Assembly (NCBI GenBank): GCA_948474755.1
Contig: CAOLHI010002515.1
Coordinates: 124,001 to 188,000 of the forward strand
DNA from: Ctenosaura bakeri
Taxonomy: Eukaryota > Chordata > Lepidosauria > Squamata > Iguanidae
Direction of reading: 5' to 3'
DNA: 64,000 nt
Every line of letters begins with the position of its first letter. The stretch's first letter is position 1. The notes below the pieces were generated by a model, which did no database searches, was not told the origin of the DNA, and saw only the letters and a program-made list of their open reading frames with translations. This document shows, one piece after another, positions 25,672 through 37,011 of the stretch. Made by a program: the position numbers and the translations under genes.

Positions 25672-26335
25672 GGAGGAAAGAATTATAGTAGTGAATGAAT
25701 GAGAACAGATGGGGAAAATGGATAACTTTGTTCTCACCTTGACAATGCACACCGAGAGCCAACAGCTTTTCCTTGCCTCTCTGGAGGCCATGCTTAAACT
25801 TTGCAAAGGATTTAAGAGGAAGTTCACGAGCAAGAAACAAGCTGGAATTTCGCAAGCCATCAACTGAGCCAGAAGCTTCCAACAAATGGCACACTGGCAC
25901 ACACACCCATCAATCCAACCAGCATCTTTGCCATGATTAGTGGCCCTGCTGCAGGCATGGTACCCTTCATGTTTTGGCTTTAAAATGGATACTCGTCCTT
26001 TAAAGCTCAAAGAAACTACTGTATAGACTGCAAGTTTTATGCAGTGTATTCTGCCATGGCACACAGTTCAAAAGCCAAATATAACAGAGTCGTTATCAGC
26101 AATGGCCCTGTGGTTCTATAAAGGAACATAGTGAACTGTGAATGACCCAAGATAGTAAAGCAATAGACTAGCTGGAACACCCTGGAATTCCTTGTTCACA
26201 CTGCCCTGAGTTGTGGCAGAAGAAATATGCTCTGAATACTGAAATATGTCCACCACTGAAGCCTACATAGTATATGAAAGGTGGTAAGGAGAAAGTTCCG
26301 GAGATAACTTTCTCCCCTTATTTCACAGGTTTTAT

Positions 26336-26354
26336 ACACACACACACACACACA
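26336..26354. repeat. (CA)n microsatellite
   Basis: About nine uninterrupted ca dinucleotides following ttttata. Confidence 0.9.
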
Positions 26355-28969
26355 ACCTTTTTTTATACAGGTGACAATTAAGACAGGTTCACTGTGAAAC
26401 TGAAATTGCATCAAACAGTCTTGATCCCTAGCCGTTACATTTCCTAGCAACAGATGTTCCCTAATCATGTTTACAGTGTGCAGCTACAGTGAAATCTATT
26501 GACTAGAAGCACTTATGTAATATGGGCAGTTGTATTTTGTTGGGCTGGCTGTTCAGAACTGCTTCCCTAGGTCTAGTTATGTACTTCTGCATGTAACTGA
26601 ATACAAAAAAATATCCATTTCAGCAATGCATTAAACACTTCATACACCAAATTTTACCACACAGAGCAAATTATGGTAAATATCTAGCATAGTAACTGCA
26701 GCTGTACAATGAACACTTTAGCCTCTTCTGTTCAACTATGACAGCTTTTCCCAAAGTGGTGCTTTGGACTGCTTCTTCCAACAACACTTAAGCTTAACTG
26801 TTACAATCACAAACATTATCCTGCTCAGTGATTTGGTAGCAATGAGTAACGAGTGCATGAAAAGACTTCCAAGAATATGGTAGCTAGCCTTGCCTTACAG
26901 ATGCTGACATCAGCCTATATGTGAGCACACATAAGATTCCTTGCATCAGCACTGGAACTCACACTGACTGAGGTGGAAGGAGTCTTGTGGGTGTATTCAG
27001 GCTAATGATGATCCTGCAGTGGTGTGTACTAGGTGGGCCGACCCGATGCAGTCTCAGAATTCATTACCAGATTTCTGAACATCTTTTTTCCCCTCAGATG
27101 TGCTTTGCATTTTGGCTCCCCATTGTCTCTCTTCCAAAATATGCAAAGGAGATAATGCACAAGACACAGTACAATATACTTGCAAAACAAACAAACGCCA
27201 TCATCACCAACATCTCTCTAGCATTAGACCTGGGATTTTGCTCTCTTTAGAAAATCACCTGTGAAAATAATGGCAGCAAACAACTTTGGGAGTTAAAGAA
27301 AGCTCAGTGATTTTGAATTCATGCCATGCGGGATTTTAATGGCTTGCAAGATGGATGAGACTGTTTTAGCTACAATTATCCATTGGTTTTTAGTGTTGTT
27401 ACTGGATAAGATGCTTATCTGAATGTTATTGCTTTTTTAAAAATAATAATTATTGATTTTAGTATTATAGCTTTAGGGCTCCTGAAACTGACTGTGGCAC
27501 TGTGAAATTATATGTTAGAACCAATCTTGAGAGCATATGTGCACTAAATGGGCACTTAAAATATTTAACATATTTTTTATTTTGAATATTGGTAAATAAA
27601 TCTTATTGGTAAAGCTTTCAAAGATCCTGGTACCATAAAATATGAGGAGTAAAAGGTGGCAGGGAAGAAAGCAGTATTAATGTACCATACACCTATGATG
27701 AAAATGCCCAATACTAGTATAGTCTGAAAAAATTTAGACCCCGGCCAACTCTAAACTTCTTTATCACCACTGGTGGATGAAAACGTTACGTTTTCTCATT
27801 TTCAAAATCTAAATACCATCTGCACATTCTCTGCAATCAGAATCCAATGAATGCCATGGCTCTGCTCATCAGTCCAGCCCTAACCAGAGGAATATATTGG
27901 AGACTCTGGAGGAAGAGCAGACTCCATGCAGGCAGGGTGAAAAGAGCTCTCCACAGTGCTACTTCCTTTTATGGACAATGAGCCAAGGCAGCAGTACCTA
28001 GGAGAGTACACAGGCACTCACAGAGCATACACACTACGTTTCAGCATTATTCCTTTACCCGGCATTAGTACTCCAGGCTCAGTGATGTCAGAGAAGCACT
28101 TGAGCAAACCAGCAACAGAGGCTGCACAGCAGCAGCTGCAGCAAATAACTAGCAAGAAGTCCCAATGTCTACCAGTTTCTTTATTAAAATTAAATGTAAA
28201 TAGACAGAGGCTGTCACTTTCCTAAGTTTTCTGCTTTGGCTCTTTTTTGAGATCTTGCGGAAGAAAATGAATATTTAGTTCCAGCCAACTACAGGGGCCT
28301 GTCAATGTATGCAGGAACATGGCTGCTCTCCAATTTTCCTGCAACGCAGAAATACTACACAGTACCTTAAAGATGTTCTACAAAAAGTGAGGCACAGCGC
28401 TGCTTTAAAGTCCTACAAATCCCACTGAAACAAGCAACGCATTTAACTGAGCAGTAGACTGTATTTACATGTCAGGATGTCACACTCTGCAATATGTCTT
28501 ACACAATGTGCAGTGTAACATTAAGCAGACATAAAATACGTGATAATGAATAACACATTCACTCTGTAAAATACTCAGCATGTGACAACCCAACAGCCTA
28601 TCCTTCATAAGATGACACAACATTTTGTGATGATTAGAGATACTGGGACACACACAAAAACTACACAGGAGCTAACAAATGTGGTCTGATCTCTATAGGT
28701 TCTAAAGTGATGGGCAAATGTTTTAAAATGCTTACAACTATATGCATGCAACGTGAATGTTGTATACATATATACATATCTTATTTACACTCATTTTATA
28801 CACATCCTACATACACATCACGCACGCATATAGTGTACACTTCAGTTTATATACACATCTTTACTCATCCATGCAGATTTCTACAAACGGGCAAAGGAAA
28901 AAGGGAGGGGAAGTGCTGACGTATTTATTCCAAATGCCCTCTGGACACCTATACATGCGTTTACACAGC

Positions 28970-28993
28970 TCTCTCTCGCTCTCTCTCTCTCTG
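28970..28993. repeat. (CT)n microsatellite
   Basis: A ct-rich run interrupted by one cg, on the flank of the CpG island. Confidence 0.85.
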
Positions 28994-29488
28994 CATATTC
29001 ACACGTTCGTATATAGCACACACAACTACATTTTGAGAGCGTGGAAACAAAATGTCCGTAGAAACACAGACATACTTTTATTTTCAGACCAGGAGATCTC
29101 ACCCACACACCACACCGAGAGCCAAGGGAACGCTCCCGTTCGCTTTAACGGACGGCGACTGTGGGAGGAAAAAACGACACACATCCACAGACCCGTCTGT
29201 TTACAAGCGCTTCTCCTCGCACACGCGAACACACACGGGAGAATAAGCGGCCCCTCAGGAGCGGGATCGCGGGCCCTGCTGTGCCCTCCGCCCGCCGTGC
29301 TGGCAACGCCTGGGTCCCTCTCCCTCCCTGCCTCCGCAGCCACCCGAGGCCATTCTGCGCCCGGCCCCCGGCCTCCCTCAGCCGCAGGGGCGCGCCGCAG
29401 CCCCTCCACTGACGCAGCCGCCGCCGCCGCCACTGGCCGCCGCCGGGCCCAACCCACCCCCTCCGCTCGCCCCTTCCCCGCTTCCTTA

Positions 29489-29760
29489 CCTACCTGCGGT
29501 CCAGGGCGCCGGGGCCTGAGGGCCGCGTCCCGGCAGCCAACGCCACGGTGATGGCGAAACAGAGAGAAGGGGAGCCTGAGAGAGAGAGAGAGGGAGAGAG
29601 AGAGGCGCGGGAGCCCCTCCCCGCTCTCTTATTCCGTGGGCCTGGGGCGGGGATTTGGGGCTGGCGTGGCGAGGCAGAGGAGCCGCTCTCCCCGCCTCGC
29701 CGGTCCGCCCGTCGAGGCTTTGGGCCCGCCCACCGCTGCTGCTCCCGCCGCGGCCGCTAG
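29489..29760 (-). other. MACIR: Candidate non-coding MACIR exon 1
   Basis: On the minus strand the island contains gaccgcag followed by gtaggtaagg, giving two overlapping donors: CAG|GTAGGT with the intron starting at 29493, or GTAG|GTAAGG with the intron starting at 29489. Paired with the acceptor at 17200 this gives a non-coding first exon, as in the mammalian gene. The upstream limit (29760) is arbitrary, because the transcription start cannot be read from sequence alone. Confidence 0.5.
29578..29604. repeat. (GA)n run in the CpG island
   Basis: A gagaga run with one ggg interruption. It is polypyrimidine on the MACIR strand. Confidence 0.85.
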
Positions 29761-30000
29761 TCGCTTCCGGACGCCGTGGCCTGGAGGGGGTGGGGGGCGG
29801 CGCGGCAACGTCCAGCCGCTTAACCTTGACAGGCTCCTCTGGGTCCCGGGCGGCGTCTCCGTCGCTCCCTCCTCAGGGCGCCGCTTTCAGGATTTCCTCA
29901 ACCCGCTGCTTGCCCTCCCCCGTGGCTTTTTTTTCCTGACAGGCTTTTCACGTTGCCCTTGGCCTGGAACTTAGCCAGGCAGGACTTGTGAAGTCATAAG

Positions 30001-30022
30001 GAAGGAAGGAAGGAAGGAAGAA
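30001..30022. repeat. (GAAG)n tetranucleotide run
   Basis: About five gaag units. Confidence 0.9.
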
Positions 30023-30321
30023 GGCGGCGAATAGATGTCAGAAAAGACGAACAGGCTGAGGTCGCGGCGTCTCTCCTCGGACTGCAGGCCCACTGCGTCA
30101 GATTGCTTTAGTCTCCCCAAAGCCTGAATCCCCTCAGAAAGCGTCGAAGGTACCACAGGATTCTCTTTGCCCTTGTCGTGCTCTTCTTTCGGCGGTTGGT
30201 CGTCACAAAATGGAAGGCTTCGCGCCTCCCGAAGTCGGATTCGTGGTTGGAAGGTTGGCCTGGGACTTGGGAGACCCAGGTTCAAGTCACTCACTGGTCA
30301 CCCCTGGACTCCCCACTCTCA

Positions 30322-30727
30322 GGCCATTTTCGCACTACACTGTTATAGTGCTACTATTCCGCTTTTAACATCCTGTGGAATTCTGGGTTTCGTAGTTTAG
30401 GGAGGGGCCTTTAGAATTCTCAGCCAGAGAGCCCCTAGCCTCACAAAACTACAAACCCCAGAATTCCACAGGAAGTTGAAAGTGGAATAAGAGCATTATA
30501 ACAATAGCCATTTCTGCACTACACTGTTATAGTGCTATTATTCCACTGTCACCCTCCTATGGAATCCTGGGGTTTGCAGTTTAGGGAGGGGCATTTGGAA
30601 TTCTCAGCCAGAGAACTCCTTGGCCTCAGGAAACTACAAGTCCCGGAATTCCACAGGATGTTGAAAGTGGAATAAGAGCACTATAACATTGCAGTGCAGA
30701 AAGGCTCAATGCCGTGCAAAAATGGCC
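30322..30727. mobile_element. MITE of the ggccatt family with internal tandem duplication, TSD tca
   Basis: The termini ggccattttcgcact and gcaaaaatggcc are inverted and flanked by the 3-bp repeat tca (30319-30321, 30728-30730). The interior contains two tandem copies of a foldback unit (about 30322-30512 and 30513-30700), each with the block gttatagtgctattattcca and its complement. Shared internal phrases include ggaattctcagccagagag. This is either a duplicated element or one copy inserted in another. No coding capacity. Confidence 0.82.
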
Positions 30728-31109
30728 TCAGCCTGACGTCCCTCAAAGGGGTTTGGGGGATAAAGGGAAGAGGAGACTGGCCTTAAGCTCACTGGAGGAA
30801 AATAGGTGGGATCCCCCACCCGTGGTACTATTGCAAGCCAGAAGAAATGATCCCTGCCTTCCCACACCTAGCTTCATGATAATCCCATGAGTTAAATTAG
30901 ATGGACAGTAAAGAGTGCAAGGACACTTAGTGCAATCCTACGCAAAATGGTGGTCCATGGACCAGTTCTGGTCCCCAAGCCATCCACTGGCAGTCCCTGG
31001 ATAACTTGAGCAGAAGGAGTGGTAGCCCTGGGTACAAATATTGTGTTAATCTCTGACAGGCTGGAGTTAAAAATGCTGCACCGCTCCAACTGAAAGTTTA
31101 CGAAACATG

Positions 31110-31240
31110 GGCCATTTCCGCACGACACTCTTCTAGTGCGATGATTCCGGCCGGCCCCTCCCGGAACTGCAAACCCCAGGATTCCATAGGAGGTTGAAAG
31201 TGGACTCATCGCACTAGAAGAGTGTCGTGCGGAAATGGCC
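31110..31240. mobile_element. Short MITE of the ggccatt family, TSD atg
   Basis: 131 bp. The outer 35 bases of the two ends are exact inverted complements. It is flanked by atg (31107-31109 and 31241-31243). The perfect arms suggest a younger insertion than the copy at 30322. Non-coding. Confidence 0.87.
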
Positions 31241-31243
31241 ATG

Positions 31244-32389
31244 AACATAGCAAACTGAAGGGTTAAATGTGGATTTCTACCCAGTCAAATTCCACCACTG
31301 TGACTTAATAACTTGAAGTAAATTGCTAAATTATTTGCATATAAAGCTTCTGCAGGAGATGCAGTTAATATCACAGGCCTTCTCCCACCCCTACAATTTT
31401 CTGAGCATCACACTTCTGTGATTCTGTATTTGCAACTTCAGTGATATTAGAGAGCTGAATCATGGTACAAAGAATACTGAAATTAGGAAAATAACATATA
31501 ATATCTTCCCAACAACACAATATCTTGGAAAACTGTTGTTTCATCTAACTTACATGTCTTAATAGCTTATCACTTTTTTTGCACTTCCATTTATGGTTGC
31601 CATTACTCTTTTAAAGAGTCTACTTGTGCACAGCCATACCCCTTTTTAAGAGTTATAATGTGCTCAGATACTTTGTGTATTAGCATAAGTCTAATTCATT
31701 CCTTAGCCTTGCCCTGATTTGAAGAAAAATAGGCACTGTTGAACTTACAGTAAGGATTAGCATTTTAGGGAGTTGTGTTGCTTTTGGTAATTTCATCATG
31801 ACTCATTCCAAAACTCAAAATAAACAAAGGGTGTCCTTATTTTTTTAAAAAATTCATTTTTATCCTATTGTGGCATGCAGTTGCAGAATGGCTGCATGTG
31901 AACTGTCTGGCAACAATTAATCACAGATAATGTAAGAGGGGAAGAAGAATGGAAAAGGCAAGGTTGGGAAAGATAACTTTTTAGAAATTACAGTATTTTT
32001 ATTTATTTATTTATTTATGTCCCACCTCTTCCTATGGATTGAGGCAAGGAACAACAACAGATTAAAATGCAATAAATAATATCAGTTAAAAACACATAAA
32101 CCAATTAAAAAGATGCAACACCAGTTTAAAAACAGACAAGATCGATATACTTTCTATCAGTGGTGGGAAGACCTCCTACAGTGGGTTGTTTCTCCCGTTT
32201 GCTGTGACAGGATGAAGTTCGCAGTAGCAGCCAGCTGGGGAGGGCACTCACAAACAACTCAATCTCATTCCTGCTTTGCTCTCAGTAGTTTGTTTTCCTC
32301 TTTCTCTCTCATTAAAAAATAAAGTAGACTAGTTCTTTCTAAGCAGTTTCTATTCTCTTTCTTTTTTCTCTTTCCCACCTTCTGTATGA
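31244..32389. other. Intergenic sequence between MITE and CR1
   Basis: Unique AT-rich DNA apart from the L2 tail fragment at about 31995-32120. No gene recognised. Confidence 0.4.
31995..32120 (-). mobile_element. L2 LINE 3'-end fragment
   Basis: The plus strand reads (ttta)n followed by cccacctcttcctatggatt gaggcaagg. This matches the minus-strand L2 end at 55.3-55.4 kb (cctgcctctcccagtggatc gaggcgg). It is a short, heavily 5'-truncated minus-strand insertion with a variable A/T-rich tail. Confidence 0.7.
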
Positions 32390-32404
32390 CTAGCTTTTTA
32401 GTTC

Positions 32405-32800
32405 ATGAAGACAATAGCCTGGGGATGTCTTCAGATCAACCACATAACAGAGAGGCTAACCAAGCTGGTCAAGCCCACTGACCATAAGCCCCTCATTTTG
32501 GTTCATGTCGGAACCAATGACACTGCGAGGCACAGCTTTTACCACATCGCAAAGGACCATGAGCTTATGGTGCGCAGGTGGTCATTTCGTCTCTCCTCCC
32601 TGTTCAAGGATATGGCGCACGAAGGGAAAGGGCAATAGCAGAGGTCGACAATTGGCTCCGCACATGGTGCTGCCGGCAACAGTTTGGGTTTTTGGAACAC
32701 GGCCTGAATTTCTATGAACGTGGGCTTCTGGCGAGGGATGGGCTGCACCTCACGAAACTTGGCAGGAATGTTTTTGCAAACAGTCTTGCAAGGACTGTTG
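32405..32800 (+). pseudogene. CR1 ORF1 esterase remnant
   Basis: C-terminal part of CR1 ORF1p, which in this clade carries an SGNH-type esterase. The block III motif GTND lies in HVGTNDTA (about 32505-32525), and the catalytic D..H motif in DGLHLT (about 32737-32754). The two lie in different frames, so at least one frameshift separates them. The N-terminus is missing. Confidence 0.75.
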
Positions 32801-33699
32801 GGGAGGGAAACAATATTATTCAGGGCAAGGACTTGGCGAGTGCAAAGGGAAAAGGCCCAAATGATATTGGCCAAGTAGTACAAGCGTCCAATGATGGGAG
32901 GAGTAGAAACTATAATACAGGACTTGCAGGAAGGGCCCGGGGACTTAAGTGTCTCTACACTAACGCACCGACTATGGGAAACAAGCAAGATGAACTTGAA
33001 CTCCTAGTACAACAAAATAAATACAATTTGATAGGCATCACTGAGACCTGGTGGGATGAGTCTCATGATTGGAATGTAGGAATAGAGGGGTATAGCCTAT
33101 TTTGTAGAAATAGACCAAAGAAGAAAGGAGCAGGAGTAGCCTTGTATGTCAAGGATGTTTTCACCTGTGAAGAGATCCATGACTTAAACCCAGAAAGCCA
33201 GGTCGAGAGCATCTGGGTAAGAATTAAGGGAGCAAGAAATAATAGGGATATTCTGGTGGGGGTTTACTACAGACCTCCAGCCCAGACTAAGGACCTTGAT
33301 GACACCTTCCTCAACCAAATGACTGCACATTCAAAAAGGAGAGATACAGTAATAACAGGAGATTTCAATTACCCGGATATATGTTGGCAGTCAAACTCTG
33401 CCAAGACAGCAAGGTCCAGCAAGTTTCTTCCTTGTCTTGGAGAAAATTTCATGGTCCAGAAGGTGGAAGAAGCGACAAGGGGATCAAATATTCTAGATCT
33501 GATCCTGACCAACAGGGATGACTTTGTTAATGAGGTAGAAGTGGTTGGATCTCTAGGGGGTAGTGACCGTGCCCTATTGGAATTTGGCATTCAGTGGGAA
33601 GGAGAAGATAAGTGTAGTCAGACACTCATCTTAGATTTTAAAAACCGGACTTCTGTAAACTTAAGGAGCTGCTGGCTGAAATTCCGTGGTCAAGAATAG
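32578..33699 (+). pseudogene. CR1 ORF2 endonuclease domain (with ORF1 tail in the same open frame)
   Basis: An open frame of 373 codons. Residues about 1-80 are the ORF1 esterase tail, and from about residue 120 on it is APE-like endonuclease: TNAPTMGNK, GITETWWDE (catalytic Glu), VGVYYRPP, GDFNYPDICW (Asp/Asn pair) and ILDLILTNRD. The expected SDH motif reads SDRALLEF, so the catalytic His is replaced by Arg and the domain should be inactive. The joining of ORF1 tail and ORF2 start in one frame may be chance or decay. Confidence 0.8.
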
Positions 33700-35063
33700 T
33701 GAAAGGGAAGGGAGTTCAGGAGGCATGTGAGTTCCTTCAAAGGGAGATACTGAAGGCACAGTCTAAAACTGTGCCAATAAGGAGGAAAAATGGAAGGCAT
33801 CTGAAGAAACCAGAATGGTTGACTAAAGAACTCTTAGCTGAGCTGAGTGTTACGAGAAACATGTATAGGAAATGGAAGAAGGGGGAAACCACCAAAGAAG
33901 AATTTAAGCAAGTAGCCAGCAGATATAGGGAGAAAGTCAGAAAGGCTAAAGCACAGAATGAACTTAGGCTGGCCAGAGACATTAAAAACAATAAAAATGG
34001 CTTTTTAAAATATGTCCACAGCGAAAGGAAAAAGAAGGAGACGATAGGGTCACTGCACAGAGAAGATGGTGAATTACGGGGAAGAGAAAAAGTAGAACTA
34101 CATAACACCTTCTTTGCCTCAGTTTTTTCCCAGAAGGATACAAGCACTCAACCTGGCGGTTGGGGAGCAGGGGAGGAAGCAGAGGAAATGAGGCACATAA
34201 TAGGTAGAGAGGTGGTACAGGAGTGCCTGGCCACACTGGATGAATTCAAGTCTCCAGGACCAGATGAATTGCATCCTAGGATATTAAAAGAACTGGCAGA
34301 GGTCATTTTGGAACCGCTTGCTATAGTCTTTGAGAAATCTTGGAGGACAGGAGAAGTTCCAGCAGACTGAAAGAGGGCAAATGTTGTTCCCATCTTCAAG
34401 AAGGGAAAAAAAGAGGACCCAAGTAATTATCACCCAGTCAGCCTGACATCAGTACCCAGAAAGATCCTGGAGCAGATCATTAAGCAGTCAGTTTCTGATC
34501 ACTTAGAAAGCAACACGGTAATCACGAGAAGTCAACATGGATTTCTCAAAAATAGGTCATGCCAGACTAATCTTATCTCTTTTTATGATAGAGTTACTAG
34601 CTTGATAGATGAAGGGAATGCTGTGGGTGTAGCATATCTCGATTTCAGTAAGGCCTTTAACAAAGTTCCCCATGACATTCTTGCAAAAAAGCTAGTAAAA
34701 TGCGGGCTGGACAGGGCTACTGTCAGGTGGATCTGTAACTGGTTGACTGACCATTCCCAAAGGATGCTCACCAATGACTGCTTTTCATCCTGGAGAGAAG
34801 TGACTAGCGGGGTGCCATAGGCTTCTGTCCTGGGCCCAGTGCTGTTCAATATCTTCATCAACGACTTGGATGAAGGAATAGAGGGCATGCTCATCAAATT
34901 TGCAGATGACACCGAATTGGGAGGGGTTGCTAATACGCCAGAGGACAGGATCAAAATTCAAAATGACCTGGACAGATTGGAGAACTGGGCCAAGGCTAAC
35001 AAAATAAAATTCAACAGAGAGAAGTGTAACACCCTACACTTAGGTAGAAAAAATGGAATATAG
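33699..35063 (+). pseudogene. CR1 ORF2 reverse transcriptase, broken
   Basis: RT coding follows the endonuclease with a frame change near 33695. Visible blocks are KSPGPDELHPRILKELAEV, VVPIFKKGKKEDPSNYHPVS (after an in-frame stop near 34368), AYLDFSKAFNKVPHDILAKK, a stop where VPQGSVLG is expected (about 34818), [15 protein letters not shown] and LIKFADDTELGG with the catalytic FADD at about 34900. Further stops follow. Non-functional. Confidence 0.85.
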
Positions 35064-35783
35064 AAATATAGGATGGGGGACACGTGGCTGGATAGTAGTA
35101 CGTGTGAAAGGGATCTAGGAGTCTTCATAGACCACAAACTGAACATGAGTCAGCAGTGTGATGTGGCAGCCAAGAAAGCCAATGCAATTCTTGGCTGCAT
35201 CAATAGGAGTATGGTGTCTAGATCGAGGGAGGTACTGGTACCACTCTACTCTGCTTTGGTTAGACCTCATCCTGAATACTGTTTCCAGTTCTGGGCACCC
35301 CAATTCAAGAAGGACATGTCAAGCTGGAGCAAGTCCAGAGGAGGGCGACCAAAATGGTGAGAGGCCTGGAAGCCATGCCCTATGAGGATAGACTTAGAGA
35401 GCTGGGTATGTTTAGTCTGCAGAAGAGAAGGTTAAGAGGGGACATGATAGCCATGTTTAAATATTTGAAGGGATGCCATGTAGAGGAGGGATAGGGCTTG
35501 TTTTCTGCTGCTCCAGAGACCAGGACAAGGAGCAATGGATTCAAGCTGCAGGAAAGGAGATTCCACCTGAACCTTAGGAAGAACTTCCTGACAGTCAGGG
35601 CTGTCTGGCAGTGGAATATGCTGCCTCGGAATGTAGTGGAGTCTCCTTCTTCGGAGGTTTTTAAGCAGAGGCTGGATGGCCATCTGTCGGGAGTGCTTTG
35701 AGGGTATTCCTGTATGGCAGGGGGTTGGACTGGATGGCTCGTGTGGTCTCTTCCAACTCTACATTTCTATGATTCTATGATTC

Positions 35784-36149
35784 AGATTTCTCCCCTCACA
35801 CCTTCAGTTCCCACCTCTGAGGCTGCCAATTCTGCCATTGGGATCTGCATGGAATCAGTCAGGGAGATGGTGTGATCTGAGCAGTGAAGTCTCCCCATCT
35901 GTGACCAGGGCACTTTGTGCTGCAATTGCAAGGGCTGGAGTAGAATTGTCACAACTTCAATTCCTGATGGAGTGAGTGGATCTTCGATTCCCTTCCCAGC
36001 TGTGGTGGGGAGACCCTCCATCTAGACTTCAGTGACTGCGTCTGGATGGTCATTGCCTAGGAGGCAGTGGTCTCCTCTGGTGGGCTTGCTTCTTCCCATT
36101 CACTCCTTTCTTCCCCTCCACCGAGGTGTAATAATGCTGGGCTTCCCAG
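35784..36149. other. Unassigned sequence between CR1 and the old DIRS relic
   Basis: No family recognised. It may be the 5' untranslated part of the old plus-strand DIRS relic that becomes recognisable near 36.23 kb, but nothing shows this directly. Confidence 0.3.
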
Positions 36150-37011
36150 GTTATCTACCATTTCTCAGGATTGTGTTTCCTTGGAGTCATCTTCTTCCCT
36201 TTCTCTCAGTGGAGTGATTGTCCATTCCTCATTCTGAGCATGAGACCTTCACGGCATTACTGTGCCCACTGTTCAGAAAAAGGCAAGATGGCCTCTTCTT
36301 TAGCTGTAGCCATTTTGGACTACAAAATACAGCTTCTGCCAAACAAAGTGGTGAGAAGGCAGTATTCAAGCATGGTCTCCAGGCCAAAAAGAGTAAGACA
36401 TCTGTAAACTCCCATTGTCAGCCCGTTGCTTGGGTGAAGAGGGTTCAGCTGATTCAGCTTCTGCTTTAGTTTCTGACTGTGAGGAAGGGGAGCTGTTGGG
36501 GGATCAGGTTTTTGAGGCTACTTCCTCAGACTTTCAGACTGAGAACTTTGCATTCTTGTTGCATAGACCTGTAAAGATTCTTGACTTGCCATGTACATCA
36601 GATGCTTTCCAGCTTGAGGACCCAGACCTTGCTGGCAAGGATATCTTCTTCCCTAAGCCAGGGCCTTCTTCCTTTGATGTTTCCTACAGGAAAGACTTTA
36701 TGAAGGTGATAAGGGAAGAGTGATCCAAACCCACTGCAGTCTGCCCTGATTCTGTGACAATATACCTAAATCAATTATGTCCAAGCTTAGGCCCTCAGAT
36801 GGACGTTCCTGTTTCAGCCCTGGTGACTTCTTACTCAGTATTCAGGATGGAGAAGACATGTTGAAGATTCCTGAGGAAAAAAGGGCCAAGTCAGCTTTCA
36901 AGAGGTGTGACCTGCCCTTACTTCTCCCAGATTGGTGTGGCAGTTCCCAATTTGATAAGGCACCCTGTTTTTACCACAGACCTCTGTCTCCTGCCCATAA
37001 CACCATATTTG
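36150..37011 (+). pseudogene. Old plus-strand DIRS-like gag relic (5' segment)
   Basis: Degraded coding sequence. It starts with a Cys/His-containing N-terminus (RHYCAHCSEKGK, about 36255) comparable in position to the CxxC N-terminus of the intact Gag in copy B. It continues with an acidic segment (SDCEEGELLG, about 36470) and RKDFMKVIREE (about 36700), then EEKRAKSAFKR near 36875. Frames shift several times. The DIRS assignment rests mainly on the RT and connection fragments of the same strand and order further right (40771-42132, 48416-48665). It ends at an LTR-like segment and a CR1. Confidence 0.5.

Larger units (their letters stand above)
17200..29488 (-). other. MACIR: Probable MACIR intron 1 (about 12.3 kb)
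   Basis: Inferred from the acceptor at 17200 and a minus-strand donor in the CpG island near 29489-29493. It holds SINEs (18462-18655, 19348-19530), a decayed Tc1 element (about 23273-24698), a (GAA)n tract (25611-25671), (CA)n (26336-26354) and (CT)n (28970-28993), with otherwise unique AT-rich DNA. No further coding exon was recognised. Additional non-coding MACIR exons could lie here unseen. The stretch 25230-25375 holds an ancient-repeat-like patch (ttcaatgggactgctgtgag). Confidence 0.55.
29240..29830 (-). promoter_or_regulatory. MACIR: CpG-island promoter, probably of MACIR
   Basis: An abrupt GC-rich, CpG-dense block of about 600 bp in AT-rich surroundings, with runs such as gccgccgccgccgcc near 29415 and gccgcggccgc near 29747. 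An ETS-like site (minus strand ccggaagc, about 29764-29771) and a GA/CT run (29578-29604) lie inside, both common near TATA-less vertebrate start sites. A strong 5' splice site on the minus strand (next entry) gives the direction and links it to MACIR downstream. The transcription start is not resolved. Open frames across the block on either strand are chance products of few stop codons. Confidence 0.7.
32390..35783 (+). mobile_element. CR1 LINE, about 3.4 kb, 5'-truncated and inactivated
   Basis: The best CR1 copy in the window. In order it shows the ORF1 C-terminal SGNH-esterase region (HVGTNDTA near 32500; DGLHLTKLG near 32740), the ORF2 APE-type endonuclease (32940-33600), a Lys-rich linker, RT with SPGPDELHP (34255), AYLDFSKAFNKVPHD (34632) and FADD (34897), the conserved C-terminal region, and a 3' end of ctatgattctatgattc at 35783. 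Breaks include a frameshift between the two esterase motifs, a stop after VPAD (about 34368), a stop in the GVPQ.SVLGP region (about 34818) and others downstream. No target duplication was identified, as usual for CR1. Confidence 0.93.

Noticed and set aside
25552..26064. Frames rich in poly-Leu or poly-Ser
   Set aside because: They are translations of the (GAA)n microsatellite and its flanks.
28757..29551. 264-codon plus-strand frame entering the CpG island
   Set aside because: Low-complexity composition, produced by tacaca/cacaca repeats followed by GC-rich DNA poor in stops; no domain and no conserved start.
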